Position numbers and translations under genes: made by a program
Assembly: GCF_902506655.1 (NCBI RefSeq)
Contig: NZ_LR734808.1
Location: forward strand, 1,860,001 to 1,924,000
Source: Marinoscillum sp. 108
GTDB lineage: Bacteria > Bacteroidota > Bacteroidia > Cytophagales > Cyclobacteriaceae
Length of the DNA stretch: 64,000 nucleotides
Direction of reading: 5' to 3'
Notes under the pieces: model-generated
What the model saw: the letters and a program-made list of their open reading frames with translations, nothing else
Told to the model about the DNA's origin: nothing
The model's database searches: none
In this document: one piece after another, positions 42,716 through 52,600 of the stretch
Position numbering within the stretch: position 1 is the first letter of the stretch
How the letters are laid out: each line of letters starts with the position of its first letter

Positions 42716-43342
42716 ATGACCAACGACCTGGTGCTTACCGAAGAGGAAGCCCGATTTGAAGCACTTATCCAAGGTTTACTCTCTGAAGGTCATGGCACAT
42801 GCGCTGATTTCATAGACTCCCTCACCGCCAACGGCCTCCGAAGCAATCTCCTCGGCCACAAACAAAGTGGCGACATGCGCCCGGCGGGCATCTCCCGGCA
42901 GTTTGATTATCAGCGAAACGCCGAAGTGCGAGGTGATGTGATCAGGTGGATCGAAAATGACACCTCGGACGTATTTGAATTACTGGTGCTCTCCAGGATT
43001 CAGGCCTTTATCACCTACCTCAACAGAACCTGCTATACGGCCATCAATGATTTTGAATTTCACTATGCCTACTATGAGCAGGGCAGCTTCTACAAGCGGC
43101 ATTTAGACCAGTTTAAGAGTGACAAAGGCCGGAAATACTCACTGGTGATGTACCTCAACGAAGACTGGCTGGAGAGCGATGGGGGGCAGCTGTCACTCTA
43201 TCATCCGGATGGCACTCAGGAAAACGTCCTCCCGGTCAGTGGCCGGGCGGTATTCTTTGAAAGTGACAAGGTAGAGCATGAGGTTCACCCCTCCCTCAAC
43301 CGCTACCGGCTGAGTATCGCAGGCTGGCTCAAGCAGGTATAA
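42716..43342 (+). CDS. 2OG-Fe(II) oxygenase, prolyl-4-hydroxylase type
   Basis: 208 residues. The catalytic layout HLDQF (His-x-Asp), then EHEVHPS (distal His) and RYRLSIAGW (2OG-binding Arg), with YEQGSFYKRHLD and YLNEDWLESDGGQLSLY before, is that of the P4H/PHD-type oxygenases that act on prolyl peptides. Target unknown. It faces away from the cassette array, and the 250 bp gap before it has a normal, non-cassette composition. Confidence 0.9.
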   Translation: MTNDLVLTEEEARFEALIQGLLSEGHGTCADFIDSLTANGLRSNLLGHKQSGDMRPAGISRQFDYQRNAEVRGDVIRWIENDTSDVFELLVLSRIQAFITYLNRTCYTAINDFEFHYAYYEQGSFYKRHLDQFKSDKGRKYSLVMYLNEDWLESDGGQLSLYHPDGTQENVLPVSGRAVFFESDKVEHEVHPSLNRYRLSIAGWLKQV

Positions 43343-43363
43343 CGGGCGTCGGGGACACTCCCA

Positions 43364-44389
43364 TCACGATTGCACATCCTGCACACATCTAAAGCCAGTA
43401 TGATTGAAACCTGAGTCTTTGCTGGAGCTCATCCTTCTGGACACCCGGTAGCCACTACAGTAGCTGTCGTTGCAGAGGAATGACCCGCCACGAATCAGAT
43501 GTTTGGGAGTATATGGATCTCGGGGATCGTAGTATTGAGCGGAGCCTTTGGGATCTTCCACGGCACCTTTGCGCTGATAGCTCTCATAAGCACGGGCATC
43601 GTATTTGTCCTGGCACCACTCCCACACATTGCCCGCCATGTCATATAACCCAAAGCCATTAGCCGGGAAAGACTTCACCGGAGCGGTGGTCTCAAAACCA
43701 TCCAGCACGTAATTTTGATACGGAAATTTTCCTTGCCAGAAATTGGCCTTGTCTGAAGCATTCTCCGCCGACTCATTGCCCCATGGATATTTGATGTCTT
43801 TACGACCGCCCATGGAGGCCCACTCCCACTCTGCTTCTGTGGGCAGTCGCTTTCCGGCCCATTGGGCATAAGCCACAGCATCATCCCAGGCCACGTGCAC
43901 CACGGGATGGTTCATACGGTCGGCGATGGTGCTCTCGGGCCCTTCCGGATGGCGCCAGTTGCCCCCTATGGTCCAGACCCACCACTGCGTATAGTCTGCC
44001 AGATTCACCTCGCTGCTCGTTGGGCGGAAAACCAGTGCTCCCGCCTGCAGCACAGAGTCCGGAGGCTTGGGGGTACCCTCGGGCACCTGAGTTTTCATTT
44101 CTTCCCAGTCAATGTCGCGCTCGGCAATGGTCACATAGCCTGTGGCCTCCACAAATTCAGCAAACTGAGCATTGGTGACCTCCGTGGCATCCATGAAAAA
44201 AGGAGAGACAGAGACCTCATGACTGGGAAACTCATCTTCGTAAGCCTCGGTGGATTTTGCACCCATGTGAAAGCTTCCTTCCGGAATATAAACCATCCCC
44301 TCGGGAGCCTCAATGCTACCACGATCTTTATCGGCCTGTGAACAACCTGCGGCCAGCAGGCAAACCATACCAAACTTCAATAACCTCAT
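43364..44389 (-). CDS. Formylglycine-generating-enzyme-like lipoprotein (SUMF1 family)
   Basis: 341 residues with a lipobox (LLAAGC, Cys16). The FGE-sulfatase fold is complete: MVYIPEGSFHMGA, TEVTNAQFAEFV, HPVVHVAWDDAVAYAQWAGK, RLPTEAEWEWAS, and GGSFLCNDSYCSGYR with both Cys residues at the positions used by human SUMF1 (Cys336/Cys341). It can therefore be active in converting a Cys to formylglycine in sulfatases, unlike gliding proteins GldJ/GldK of the same fold. No sulfatase gene lies in the window. It is 52 bp upstream in coordinates of the SprF gene and on the same strand. Confidence 0.87.
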   Translation of the reverse strand: MRLLKFGMVCLLAAGCSQADKDRGSIEAPEGMVYIPEGSFHMGAKSTEAYEDEFPSHEVSVSPFFMDATEVTNAQFAEFVEATGYVTIAERDIDWEEMKTQVPEGTPKPPDSVLQAGALVFRPTSSEVNLADYTQWWVWTIGGNWRHPEGPESTIADRMNHPVVHVAWDDAVAYAQWAGKRLPTEAEWEWASMGGRKDIKYPWGNESAENASDKANFWQGKFPYQNYVLDGFETTAPVKSFPANGFGLYDMAGNVWEWCQDKYDARAYESYQRKGAVEDPKGSAQYYDPRDPYTPKHLIRGGSFLCNDSYCSGYRVSRRMSSSKDSGFNHTGFRCVQDVQS

Positions 44390-44441
44390 AGGTCAAAGGT
44401 TATCAAAAATGGGTAAATCATGAAATCTAAAGAATATCTTA

Positions 44442-45347
44442 TTACCTGGACTTCCTGAAGAAATACGGCCTCCTTCTGCCCAGATCTTCAACCGAGTAAG
44501 TCACAGTGAGTTCATGTTTCCCGGTAATGAGCTCATTAAACTCACCAAATGGATGATTGTAGCTGTATCCCACTTTAAACCCTGAGTTTTCGAAAGCTAC
44601 TCCGGCATTCACGCTCTTAGTGGATCGGTAAGCCAGGTTGAGCCAAAGTGTTTTAGACCACCCTACCAGTAACCCTCCGTCATAAAAACCTGAGCCATCG
44701 TGAAAGTATCTGTACATCACATAGTTTTCTACAGATACTATGCTCTTGTAGTGAGTGTATGTAAACTTTGCAAGGGTATTGAAATCGAATTTCAAAGACT
44801 CATTACCCTTGACAAGATAAGGCATATAATAGCTCAGCTGAAATTTATACACATTGTACACAAACCCACCCCCAAGAGTGAGCTGTGTGTGGTCATATAC
44901 ATTATCGCTATTCAACAGAGGATCATCCTGATCCACATAAGGGCTATACTTTACATCAGAAGATTCAAGCTTTTCGCGAAGAAGTCCTGCGGCCAGCGAA
45001 AAGGAAAGATAATGATCCTCGGTGATTCCAGCCATGTAGGCAAGTGATACATCCAAGCCCTGATAATTGATCATCCCCAGGCTTTGTGAGTTCATTCGCA
45101 AGCCCGATGAAAGGCCTCTCCCGAGCCCGTAATATGTACCAAAACTGATGTATTCTGCTCCCTTTTCAGACTGTGAGCCGGTGTATTTATTGGCTTGAAA
45201 AGCTGCAAACAAATCACCACCCGGTGCACTGTAAGCTGTATTCAGTGAAAAGGGGTTCATAAAATAGCTGGAAGACCCCAGAAAATCCTGAGCGGATAGT
45301 GAAAATCCACTGACAAGTAAAATCGAACAAAAAGTAAAAATCTTCAT
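44442..45347 (-). CDS. PorP/SprF-family outer-membrane protein
   Basis: 301 residues with a signal peptide (MKIFTFCSILLVSGFSLSA-Q). The sequence begins FLGSSSYFMNPFSLNTAYSAPGG, equivalent to the conserved PorP start (xxYxxNPxxxNPAxAG), and continues as an aromatic beta-barrel to ITGKHELTVTYSVEDL. SprF proteins anchor and help secrete SprB-like adhesins through the T9SS. It lies 6 bp after the cadherin-repeat gene on the same strand, just as SprF follows SprB. Confidence 0.9.
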   Translation of the reverse strand: MKIFTFCSILLVSGFSLSAQDFLGSSSYFMNPFSLNTAYSAPGGDLFAAFQANKYTGSQSEKGAEYISFGTYYGLGRGLSSGLRMNSQSLGMINYQGLDVSLAYMAGITEDHYLSFSLAAGLLREKLESSDVKYSPYVDQDDPLLNSDNVYDHTQLTLGGGFVYNVYKFQLSYYMPYLVKGNESLKFDFNTLAKFTYTHYKSIVSVENYVMYRYFHDGSGFYDGGLLVGWSKTLWLNLAYRSTKSVNAGVAFENSGFKVGYSYNHPFGEFNELITGKHELTVTYSVEDLGRRRPYFFRKSR

Positions 45348-45353
45348 GGCTAA

Positions 45354-48300
45354 TTAGTTTCTTATGATGGTGACAGTACCACGGTAAAGGTTTCCAAGAC
45401 TACTGTAAAACTTATAATAATAGACACCAGGATCGAGATCCTTGCCGTTTTGGCTCACACCGTCCCATTCATTGGCGTATGGTGTGCTTCGGTACACCTC
45501 TACTCCGGACCCTTTGTAAATCACCAAGGTGTAGCCTTCATACAAACTGATATTCTGGATAAAGAAATAGTCGTTGTATCCGTCTGAATTAGGTGTAATT
45601 ACTTCATTCACAGGCAACAGATCAGATTCGACAGCATCCTGAATCTCTATTCTCAATAGTGCTTCCACAGTCAGTTGCGGACTGCCACTATCTGTCACAC
45701 GCACCCTGTAGATCACCTCCTTCAGTTCTTCATAGTCCAGGGAATCCTTATTATTCACCAATACCTGACCGGATACATCAATCCTGAATGCTCCTTTACT
45801 CTCATCAAAGAATGGATCACTTCTTATGATCTCAAAGGTAAAATCATCCCCATCCACGTCAGTCACGTTCAGAAAACCCAATGAGGATTCACTCTCAGAA
45901 TTCTCAGTAATATACAGGGTGGTATCAGCCAGTACAGGAGCTTCATTGACTGATTCTACCAACACGACAAAATTCTCAGAAAATGTACTTTGGCCTTTAT
46001 CAGTCACCGTGATTTCCAGGGCAAATTGGCCCTGCCCTTCCGCATCCAGCGGCACCTTTGTCTGCAGCTGATCTCCGCTTATTTTAAAAAACTTCTTCAG
46101 CTGCTCAGCATCCGCTCCGGTGATGGTGTAGCTGAATGAATCAGAAGCATCTGTATCGTCTGTACTGAGGACTCCGATTAAAGTCCCTGAAGGTTGATTT
46201 TCGTCTACCACATCGTTGGACAGTAGGATACCTGTTGGTGCATCATTGGTATCATTCACCGTAAGGGCAAAGGCTTTTTCTATCACCGCTCCATCTCCAT
46301 CTGTAGCTGCCACCCTCACGCTAAGACTGCCCGTCTGCTCAAAATCAAAAACCTGTGCTGTTTTCAGCACATTGTCCTCTATACTAAACAGCGCATTGCT
46401 GCCACCACCGGCACCCGCCTTGAGGGCATAGGTAAAGGTCTCGCCGGCATCCTCATCTGTTGTGGTGAACTCTCCCACTTCAGTACCAACAGGCAGATTT
46501 TCGTCAAACGTATTCCCCGACAAGGCAACTGCTGTCGGCACATCATTTTCATCCGAAATGGTAATGGTAAACTGCTGCACAAACGTATTGGCTTCCTTAT
46601 CACTCACCTTCAGGGCAATGAAGTATGAAGACTTCACCTCATAGTTCACCTTTTCAGCCATGGTAATGGTGTTTCCATCTATGAAAAACGGACCACTGGT
46701 ATCATTCCCGTTTGAAAAACTGAAAGTATGAAGCTCACCGAAAGCATTATCAGTATCCTCCGCAGAAAGATCCGCAATTTTTTGTCCCACTCCGGTGTGT
46801 TCGGGAACTATCAGATTCGAAACCATGATCGCAGTAGGCGCCTCATTTCTATTGTTGATCGTCAGGGTAAACTCCTTATCAAAAGAAAAACCCTCTCCGC
46901 CAGCATCTGTCACCTCAATGGTAATGGTGAGCGTGGTATTGGTCTCATAATCCACCACCTGCTGCGCATATAGCTTATTGTCGTTGATTTCAAAGAAATC
47001 ATCGTGATCACTACCCACCAGGCTGAAAACATACTCATCTGTGGCATCCTGATCTGTGACTGAAATCACTGCTACTTCCTGCCCGATGGTGTTATTTTCA
47101 TAAAAATCAGACTTAGACAATTTGAGATTTGTAGGAGGATCATTGGCATCCGTAAGGTTAATTTTAAAAGCCTTTTGGAATGTATTGCTACCGTTGTCAG
47201 TAGCCTGTACCCTCACTTCGTATTCGCTTTTCACTTCATAATCGAAGGTTCCATTGGATAAAAACACATCATCTTCCAATAGAAACAAATCGTTATTGGT
47301 GTCCCCATCACCAGACACAAACGCGTATGTAAATACGTCCGGATTATCCACATCATTGACGGACAGTCGGCCAATAAAAGTGCCTGGAGTAGCATCCTCT
47401 TTTAATGTATTTTTACTTAGATAGACGTCATTCGGCGGCTCATTTACATCTTCTATAGTGACTTGGAATTGCTGAACAAAGGTATTCGCAGCTTTGTCAG
47501 TCACCATCAATGAAATGAAATAAGATGATACCGACTCGAAATCCACCTTCTGAGCCAGTTTGATGCTAGAGCCATCTATGAAGAAGGGGCCATCAGTGTC
47601 CTCACCGCTCGAGAAACTAAAGGTATGCACCTCGCCAAATACATTATCAGAATCCTCTGCAGAGAGATCCGCCACCTTTTGACCTACCGCCATGTCCTCC
47701 GGTATGGAGAGATTGGTTACAAAGATTTCTGTAGGTGCTTCATTTCGATTGTTGATGGTCAACACGAACTGTTTTTGATAGGAAAACCCTGCTCCGCCAT
47801 CGTCCGTCACCTGGATGGTAACAGTCAAAGTAGTATTGGTCTCATAATCGATGACCTGCTGAACGTACAGTTTATTATCATTAATCTCGAAATAGCCATC
47901 ATGGTCGGTCCCAATAAGACTATAAACGTACTCATCTGTGGCATCCTGATCAGTGACTGAAATCACAGCTACTTCCTGCCCGATGGTGTTATTTTCATAA
48001 AAGTCCGACTTTGACAGTTTGAGATTCGTAGGGGGATCATTAGCGTCTAACAAAACAATTGTGAACACTTTCTGAAAAGTATTACTTCCCGCATCAGTAG
48101 CCTGTATCCTCACTTCGTATTCGCTTTTTACTTCAAAATCAAAAGTGCCATTGGAGGAAATTTCATCATCAGTAATCTGAAACAGCGCATTGCCTGTATC
48201 TCCATCCCCTGAGACAAAGGCATATTCATATGTATCCACATCATCCACGTCGTTGACTGAAAGTCTCCCTATGAAAGTACCTATGGCCGCATCCTCAGCC

Positions 48301-49640
48301 AACGCATTCTTGCTGAGGTAAATATCATTGGGGGCCTCATTCACATCCAGGATGTTGATCTGAAATTGTTTTGTGAAAGTGTTGTTGGCAGCATCTTTCA
48401 CTACAAGTGTAAGGAAGTATGTACTTTTCTCTTCAAAGTCCGGGACAACTACTGCCTTCAGGGTGTTACCATCCAATAGAAAGTCTCCATTGGAATCTGT
48501 CCCATTAATGAAGGTATAGGTATGCGTATCCCCCGCAGACAAATCCTGGTCTGTAGTAGTCAGAGTACCTAGTATCGTTCCTGTCGGACTGTTTTCATCC
48601 AGCTCATTATTGGAGAGGGTAATATCTGTGGGTGCTTCATTCACATCGGAAATATTCACCACAAAACTCTCCTGATAGGTCAACCCCGCACCGGCCTGAT
48701 CTGTGACTGTAATGGTCAAAGAATAGCTCGCTTTTACTTCAAAATTGGCGACGACCCCCAGTACCAATCTGTTTCCATCCCGAATTTCGAAATTGCTGTC
48801 GTCGGCAGATCCCGTAAGGGTATATACAAATGAATCCCCTGCGTCTTCATCTGTAGTCGTCAAGAGGCCCACCTGAGCAAAAGTTTCATTATTTTCTGCC
48901 AGGGTACTCGCAGAAAGAATGATGTCCGTAGGCCCGTCGTTTACGTCCAATACTGTAATGACAAAAGCTCTTTCAAAGGTAGCACCCTTGGGATCGGTGG
49001 TTTGGACTCGAACAGAATACTCATTTTTTACTTCAAAATTCAGTATCTCTGCGGTCTTCAACTCATTGCCGGTAATGGTAAAAAATGAATTGCCCGTATC
49101 TCCCTCACCTGTCACCAATTGGTAGGTAAACCCGGTACTGTGATTGGCATCTGTGGTACTCAGCACGCCCACTACTGATCCGGCTGTGAGATTTTCACTG
49201 ATCGATGAAGCCGAAAGCGAAATAGCCGTGGGTGCGTAGTTGTCGGAGATCACATATGGTACAGTATTGGAGCCCGTTTGCGCATTGTTTTCAAAAGCCA
49301 GACTATTCACCGCATTCAGCACTTCATTATTCTGATCATCGTAGATCTGAAAAGTGACGGTCTTCCCTGATGCAGAATTGCTATAAACTGTAAGGAAAAT
49401 GACTACCTCACCTGTGGATGGAACATTCACATCCGGGCTACCCACACCGACGACTACACCGTCTATAAATGCAGCCACCACGTCATTACTGCTGGTGGAA
49501 ACCCTGCCATTCACCTCTAGTCTGGCCGTGATGGCCATGTCATAGGTGAAGTCATTTGGATCCACTGTCCAGGAGCCTGGTGCCTGTCCGTAGCTCATGG
49601 CTCCGGACAAGACCAAAATCATTAATATAATATTCTTCAT
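45354..49640 (-). CDS. Cadherin-repeat surface protein with gliding-type C-terminus
   Basis: 1428 residues with a signal peptide (to about 18, MSYG-Q). Residues 20-130 are a domain also found in the neighbouring giant protein (EVNGR, DDVVAAFIDG-like patterns). Twelve cadherin-like repeats of ~98 residues follow from about residue 136 to 1330; each opens with xPTxIxLS and contains ENxxxGxxVGxL and calcium-binding DxDxxDxF/xxD motifs. Repeats 4-6 and 7-9 form a recently duplicated ~900 bp block. A CHU/gliding-type C-terminal domain (EVITPNSDGYNDYFFIQNI to RGTVTIIRN) ends it; these are exported by the T9SS. A role as a surface or gliding adhesin is likely. Confidence 0.9.
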   Translation of the reverse strand: MKNIILMILVLSGAMSYGQAPGSWTVDPNDFTYDMAITARLEVNGRVSTSSNDVVAAFIDGVVVGVGSPDVNVPSTGEVVIFLTVYSNSASGKTVTFQIYDDQNNEVLNAVNSLAFENNAQTGSNTVPYVISDNYAPTAISLSASSISENLTAGSVVGVLSTTDANHSTGFTYQLVTGEGDTGNSFFTITGNELKTAEILNFEVKNEYSVRVQTTDPKGATFERAFVITVLDVNDGPTDIILSASTLAENNETFAQVGLLTTTDEDAGDSFVYTLTGSADDSNFEIRDGNRLVLGVVANFEVKASYSLTITVTDQAGAGLTYQESFVVNISDVNEAPTDITLSNNELDENSPTGTILGTLTTTDQDLSAGDTHTYTFINGTDSNGDFLLDGNTLKAVVVPDFEEKSTYFLTLVVKDAANNTFTKQFQINILDVNEAPNDIYLSKNALAEDAAIGTFIGRLSVNDVDDVDTYEYAFVSGDGDTGNALFQITDDEISSNGTFDFEVKSEYEVRIQATDAGSNTFQKVFTIVLLDANDPPTNLKLSKSDFYENNTIGQEVAVISVTDQDATDEYVYSLIGTDHDGYFEINDNKLYVQQVIDYETNTTLTVTIQVTDDGGAGFSYQKQFVLTINNRNEAPTEIFVTNLSIPEDMAVGQKVADLSAEDSDNVFGEVHTFSFSSGEDTDGPFFIDGSSIKLAQKVDFESVSSYFISLMVTDKAANTFVQQFQVTIEDVNEPPNDVYLSKNTLKEDATPGTFIGRLSVNDVDNPDVFTYAFVSGDGDTNNDLFLLEDDVFLSNGTFDYEVKSEYEVRVQATDNGSNTFQKAFKINLTDANDPPTNLKLSKSDFYENNTIGQEVAVISVTDQDATDEYVFSLVGSDHDDFFEINDNKLYAQQVVDYETNTTLTITIEVTDAGGEGFSFDKEFTLTINNRNEAPTAIMVSNLIVPEHTGVGQKIADLSAEDTDNAFGELHTFSFSNGNDTSGPFFIDGNTITMAEKVNYEVKSSYFIALKVSDKEANTFVQQFTITISDENDVPTAVALSGNTFDENLPVGTEVGEFTTTDEDAGETFTYALKAGAGGGSNALFSIEDNVLKTAQVFDFEQTGSLSVRVAATDGDGAVIEKAFALTVNDTNDAPTGILLSNDVVDENQPSGTLIGVLSTDDTDASDSFSYTITGADAEQLKKFFKISGDQLQTKVPLDAEGQGQFALEITVTDKGQSTFSENFVVLVESVNEAPVLADTTLYITENSESESSLGFLNVTDVDGDDFTFEIIRSDPFFDESKGAFRIDVSGQVLVNNKDSLDYEELKEVIYRVRVTDSGSPQLTVEALLRIEIQDAVESDLLPVNEVITPNSDGYNDYFFIQNISLYEGYTLVIYKGSGVEVYRSTPYANEWDGVSQNGKDLDPGVYYYKFYSSLGNLYRGTVTIIRN
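46540..48338 (-). repeat. Tandem duplication of a three-cadherin-repeat unit
   Basis: Two ~900 bp blocks (about 48338-47441 and 47440-46540) encode repeats 4-5-6 and 7-8-9. The fifth and eighth repeats share PPTNLKLSKSDFYENNTIGQ exactly. Divergence is mostly conservative, so this is duplication and not convergence. Confidence 0.82.
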
Positions 49641-49673
49641 TATTCTAGAGATTTCCCTAAAGGGCAGTGATTT

Positions 49674-52600
49674 TTAATATTTAACTATTTTCTCGGTCTT
49701 GACAAGCTCCTCAGCCCGATAGATTTTGAGGAAGTAAGCGCCACTTTCAAGAGTCTCTCCAAACCGAATGGACTTTTGGTGAGTAGGTATATTGCCTTTC
49801 TGTAGTAGTCTACCTGACAGATCTACCAACTCATAGCTCAGGTCTTTCGTATCGGAAGTAATCTCCAATAAAATAGATTCCTGGAATGGATTTGGGTAAA
49901 GTCTGACAGTGGAATTAATGACATCCAATACTTCTGTAGTATTGGTCATCAACCTTAATGGTGACCCAACTGTACCGTGGGAAGCATCCGCTCTAAATTC
50001 CAGTGTGCGTCCATCCTCAGGAGCATAAAGGCGCCCAAACGAATCTTCGAAACTCAAGGCTCCGCTCGGCTGCTCTCCAAACACCGTGATGAATAACAGT
50101 TGCTGCTGCCCTATATACTTAGGATAGGCATACCCTACGAGTTCGGTCTCATCGTATACCATCATCTGGTTGCCTTCGTCAAAATTCATATTGGCCGTGG
50201 CCACGATTGACATATTGCTTGGGTACTGATCAAAGCTCATGCCTACTGAATGCATATCACTTTCCGAAACGGGCTCTGGCGCCAATCGTGCAGTTAATGG
50301 CACACTCGGATAAGTGAATGTGGTCTGAGTGGAAGACTTCAGCATGAATCCGTTGCCCTTAGTCAGGTGAGTGAGTGACCCGATCCATCCTATCATAGGC
50401 CCCTCATAAACTGCAAACCCACGCTGGCTTTTGATCTCATCACCTACACTAGCCGTATAATTAGACAATGCGGTATTGATCTCAAGAGTTCTTTGAGAGA
50501 TATAGCTGATCCAGTTCCAACCCTCCTTCACCTGAATGACCTCAGACTCAGGGTTTATTTCTGCTCCACTAAATTCAAGTACACTTGCATTGGCCAGTTT
50601 GAACTTGTACATAGTATTGTTTCGAATCCCGCCACTGTTGCTAATGGTACCAATCCATCCATTCGCCTCATCATACTGATCAAAAGCCCCCTGAGTCTTC
50701 ACCATGTCACCGGTGGAAGCAGTGATATTGGCGAGGAAATTATTCACATTGGCCATTTGGGCAGAATTTGTATTAAACGAAAGCCACTGCCAACCCCTTA
50801 CCAAATCCTGTCTTACCTGTACAAGGCCTGTGGTTTCTATCACTACGGGAGATGATGCACTTCCCAAGCGTGTCTCCGAGACAAATGCTACGGCAGGATC
50901 AACCTTGGTGTAAACTATTCCATCTGAAGCATCCCATATTCTCAGTTCCACATTCTCATTGCTTACTCGGTTTGAGTAAATATTGAGGAAGACAAAATAC
51001 TGATCATAAGCTTCTACATACCTGAGTGTGGCCACTCCCCTACATACATTGTCAACAAAAGCAGCTACCTGATCATCTCCATCCTGTGAGAATTTACCAT
51101 TTACCTTCACCTTACCCACCAAACTCATAGAGTATTCGTACTCAGCGGGGTCTACTTCCCAAGTATCCGGTGCCGGTTGGTAGACATTCAAATTAACCAT
51201 TAATCGTTCATCGTATCCATAGTCCGTAGTGAGGTAGATATCCTGAGAATAATCACCCAGGTTAATTCCTTCATCTACCGATAAAGTAATCTCTTTGGTC
51301 GTCAACGGACTCAGAGTCCCTGATGAAGGAGAAACAGTGAGCCAATCAGGCACATTCGTAATTCTGAAGTTCTCTACTGACCCACCGATATTAGAAACTG
51401 AAGCTTTAAAGGTGAGTGTGGAGCCTAATTCCAAATCAAAAGACTTGTCATTGTCCACCCAAAGCACGCTGTTCTTATTGTAGTAAGCCGTCCAACTGGC
51501 TGGGCTGTTCATGACGTTACCATTGAGATCACGAATGTTTTTAACTGTGATATCGAGAATAACACCTTCCAGCAGACTATCAGGATCGGTAGGAGAAAGT
51601 ATAATCTTATCACCATTGGCGGAATAAGAGAAGTTCACATAACTAACAGGCCTTGGCAGGTTGATGGTTGGCGTATTTTCAACTTCCCCACCAGTACCCT
51701 GCAGGGCAATCACATCATCTACCTTGGCACCCGCTACTTCGTTGTCCAGAGAGACACTCTTCACAAGAACTCCCGAGTCATCTACGAAAGTCTCAAAAGG
51801 GAAATAAGTGACCAGAGAACCTTCCGCACCTGACAATTTATACATCCGCTGCAGCTCCACTTGCTCAGCTGTCTTGGCCTTAGACCATACTCTGATGTCA
51901 TCAAAAGCGCCTTCAAAATACTGATCGGTCTGCTCCACTGCTCCATCGAACCACCCACGTGCTCCAATCCATACTTTTGAACCACCAAAACCTATCCAGT
52001 TTTGATCATCAATAGAGGCGATCTGAGCGCCATCAATGTATACATTGGGGCTCGTGATGCGATTGACTGAAAGCGCAAAATGGTGCCAGGTGTTGTCCAT
52101 ATAGCTCACAGAGCCTACCTGATGTTTCTCTCCATTGTTTGAAATGAGGAGTTTACCTGAGGCATCAGTACCAATCGCCCAGCCCACGCTGTTGGCATCT
52201 CTTGCATCTCCTATGCCCGTGCTCAAAAGCGTCACACTATCAGTAGTGGCAGCACGCTTAAACCAGAACTCTATGGTGAAATCATTCTCTGCCGTAAAGG
52301 CAAGGGATTTACTGGTAAGGTAGCTGTCAGCACCCAGGTCATAAGCAAATCCTATTGGTTCTATGGACCAATTACCAGAGATGAGTGCATTCTTAAACCT
52401 AATGTGATCATTGGCCTGACTACCTTCGGCTTCTTCCATCCTCCAGTTACCAATCAATCCAAACTCATTTCGCTCAAGACGCTTGGTAGCGATGATACTC
52501 ACCTTACTTTCTGACAGAGCTCTGTTCCAGATGCGCAGTTCATGCACTTTGGCATCCAGAGGTTTGGTTTTGTCATATTTCGCTTGAGCCACATAGACCT

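Noticed and set aside
43364-44389. Assignment as gliding protein GldJ or GldK
   Set aside because: The fold is shared, but the conserved catalytic Cys pair and lack of neighbouring gldKLMN genes favour an FGE-type enzyme.
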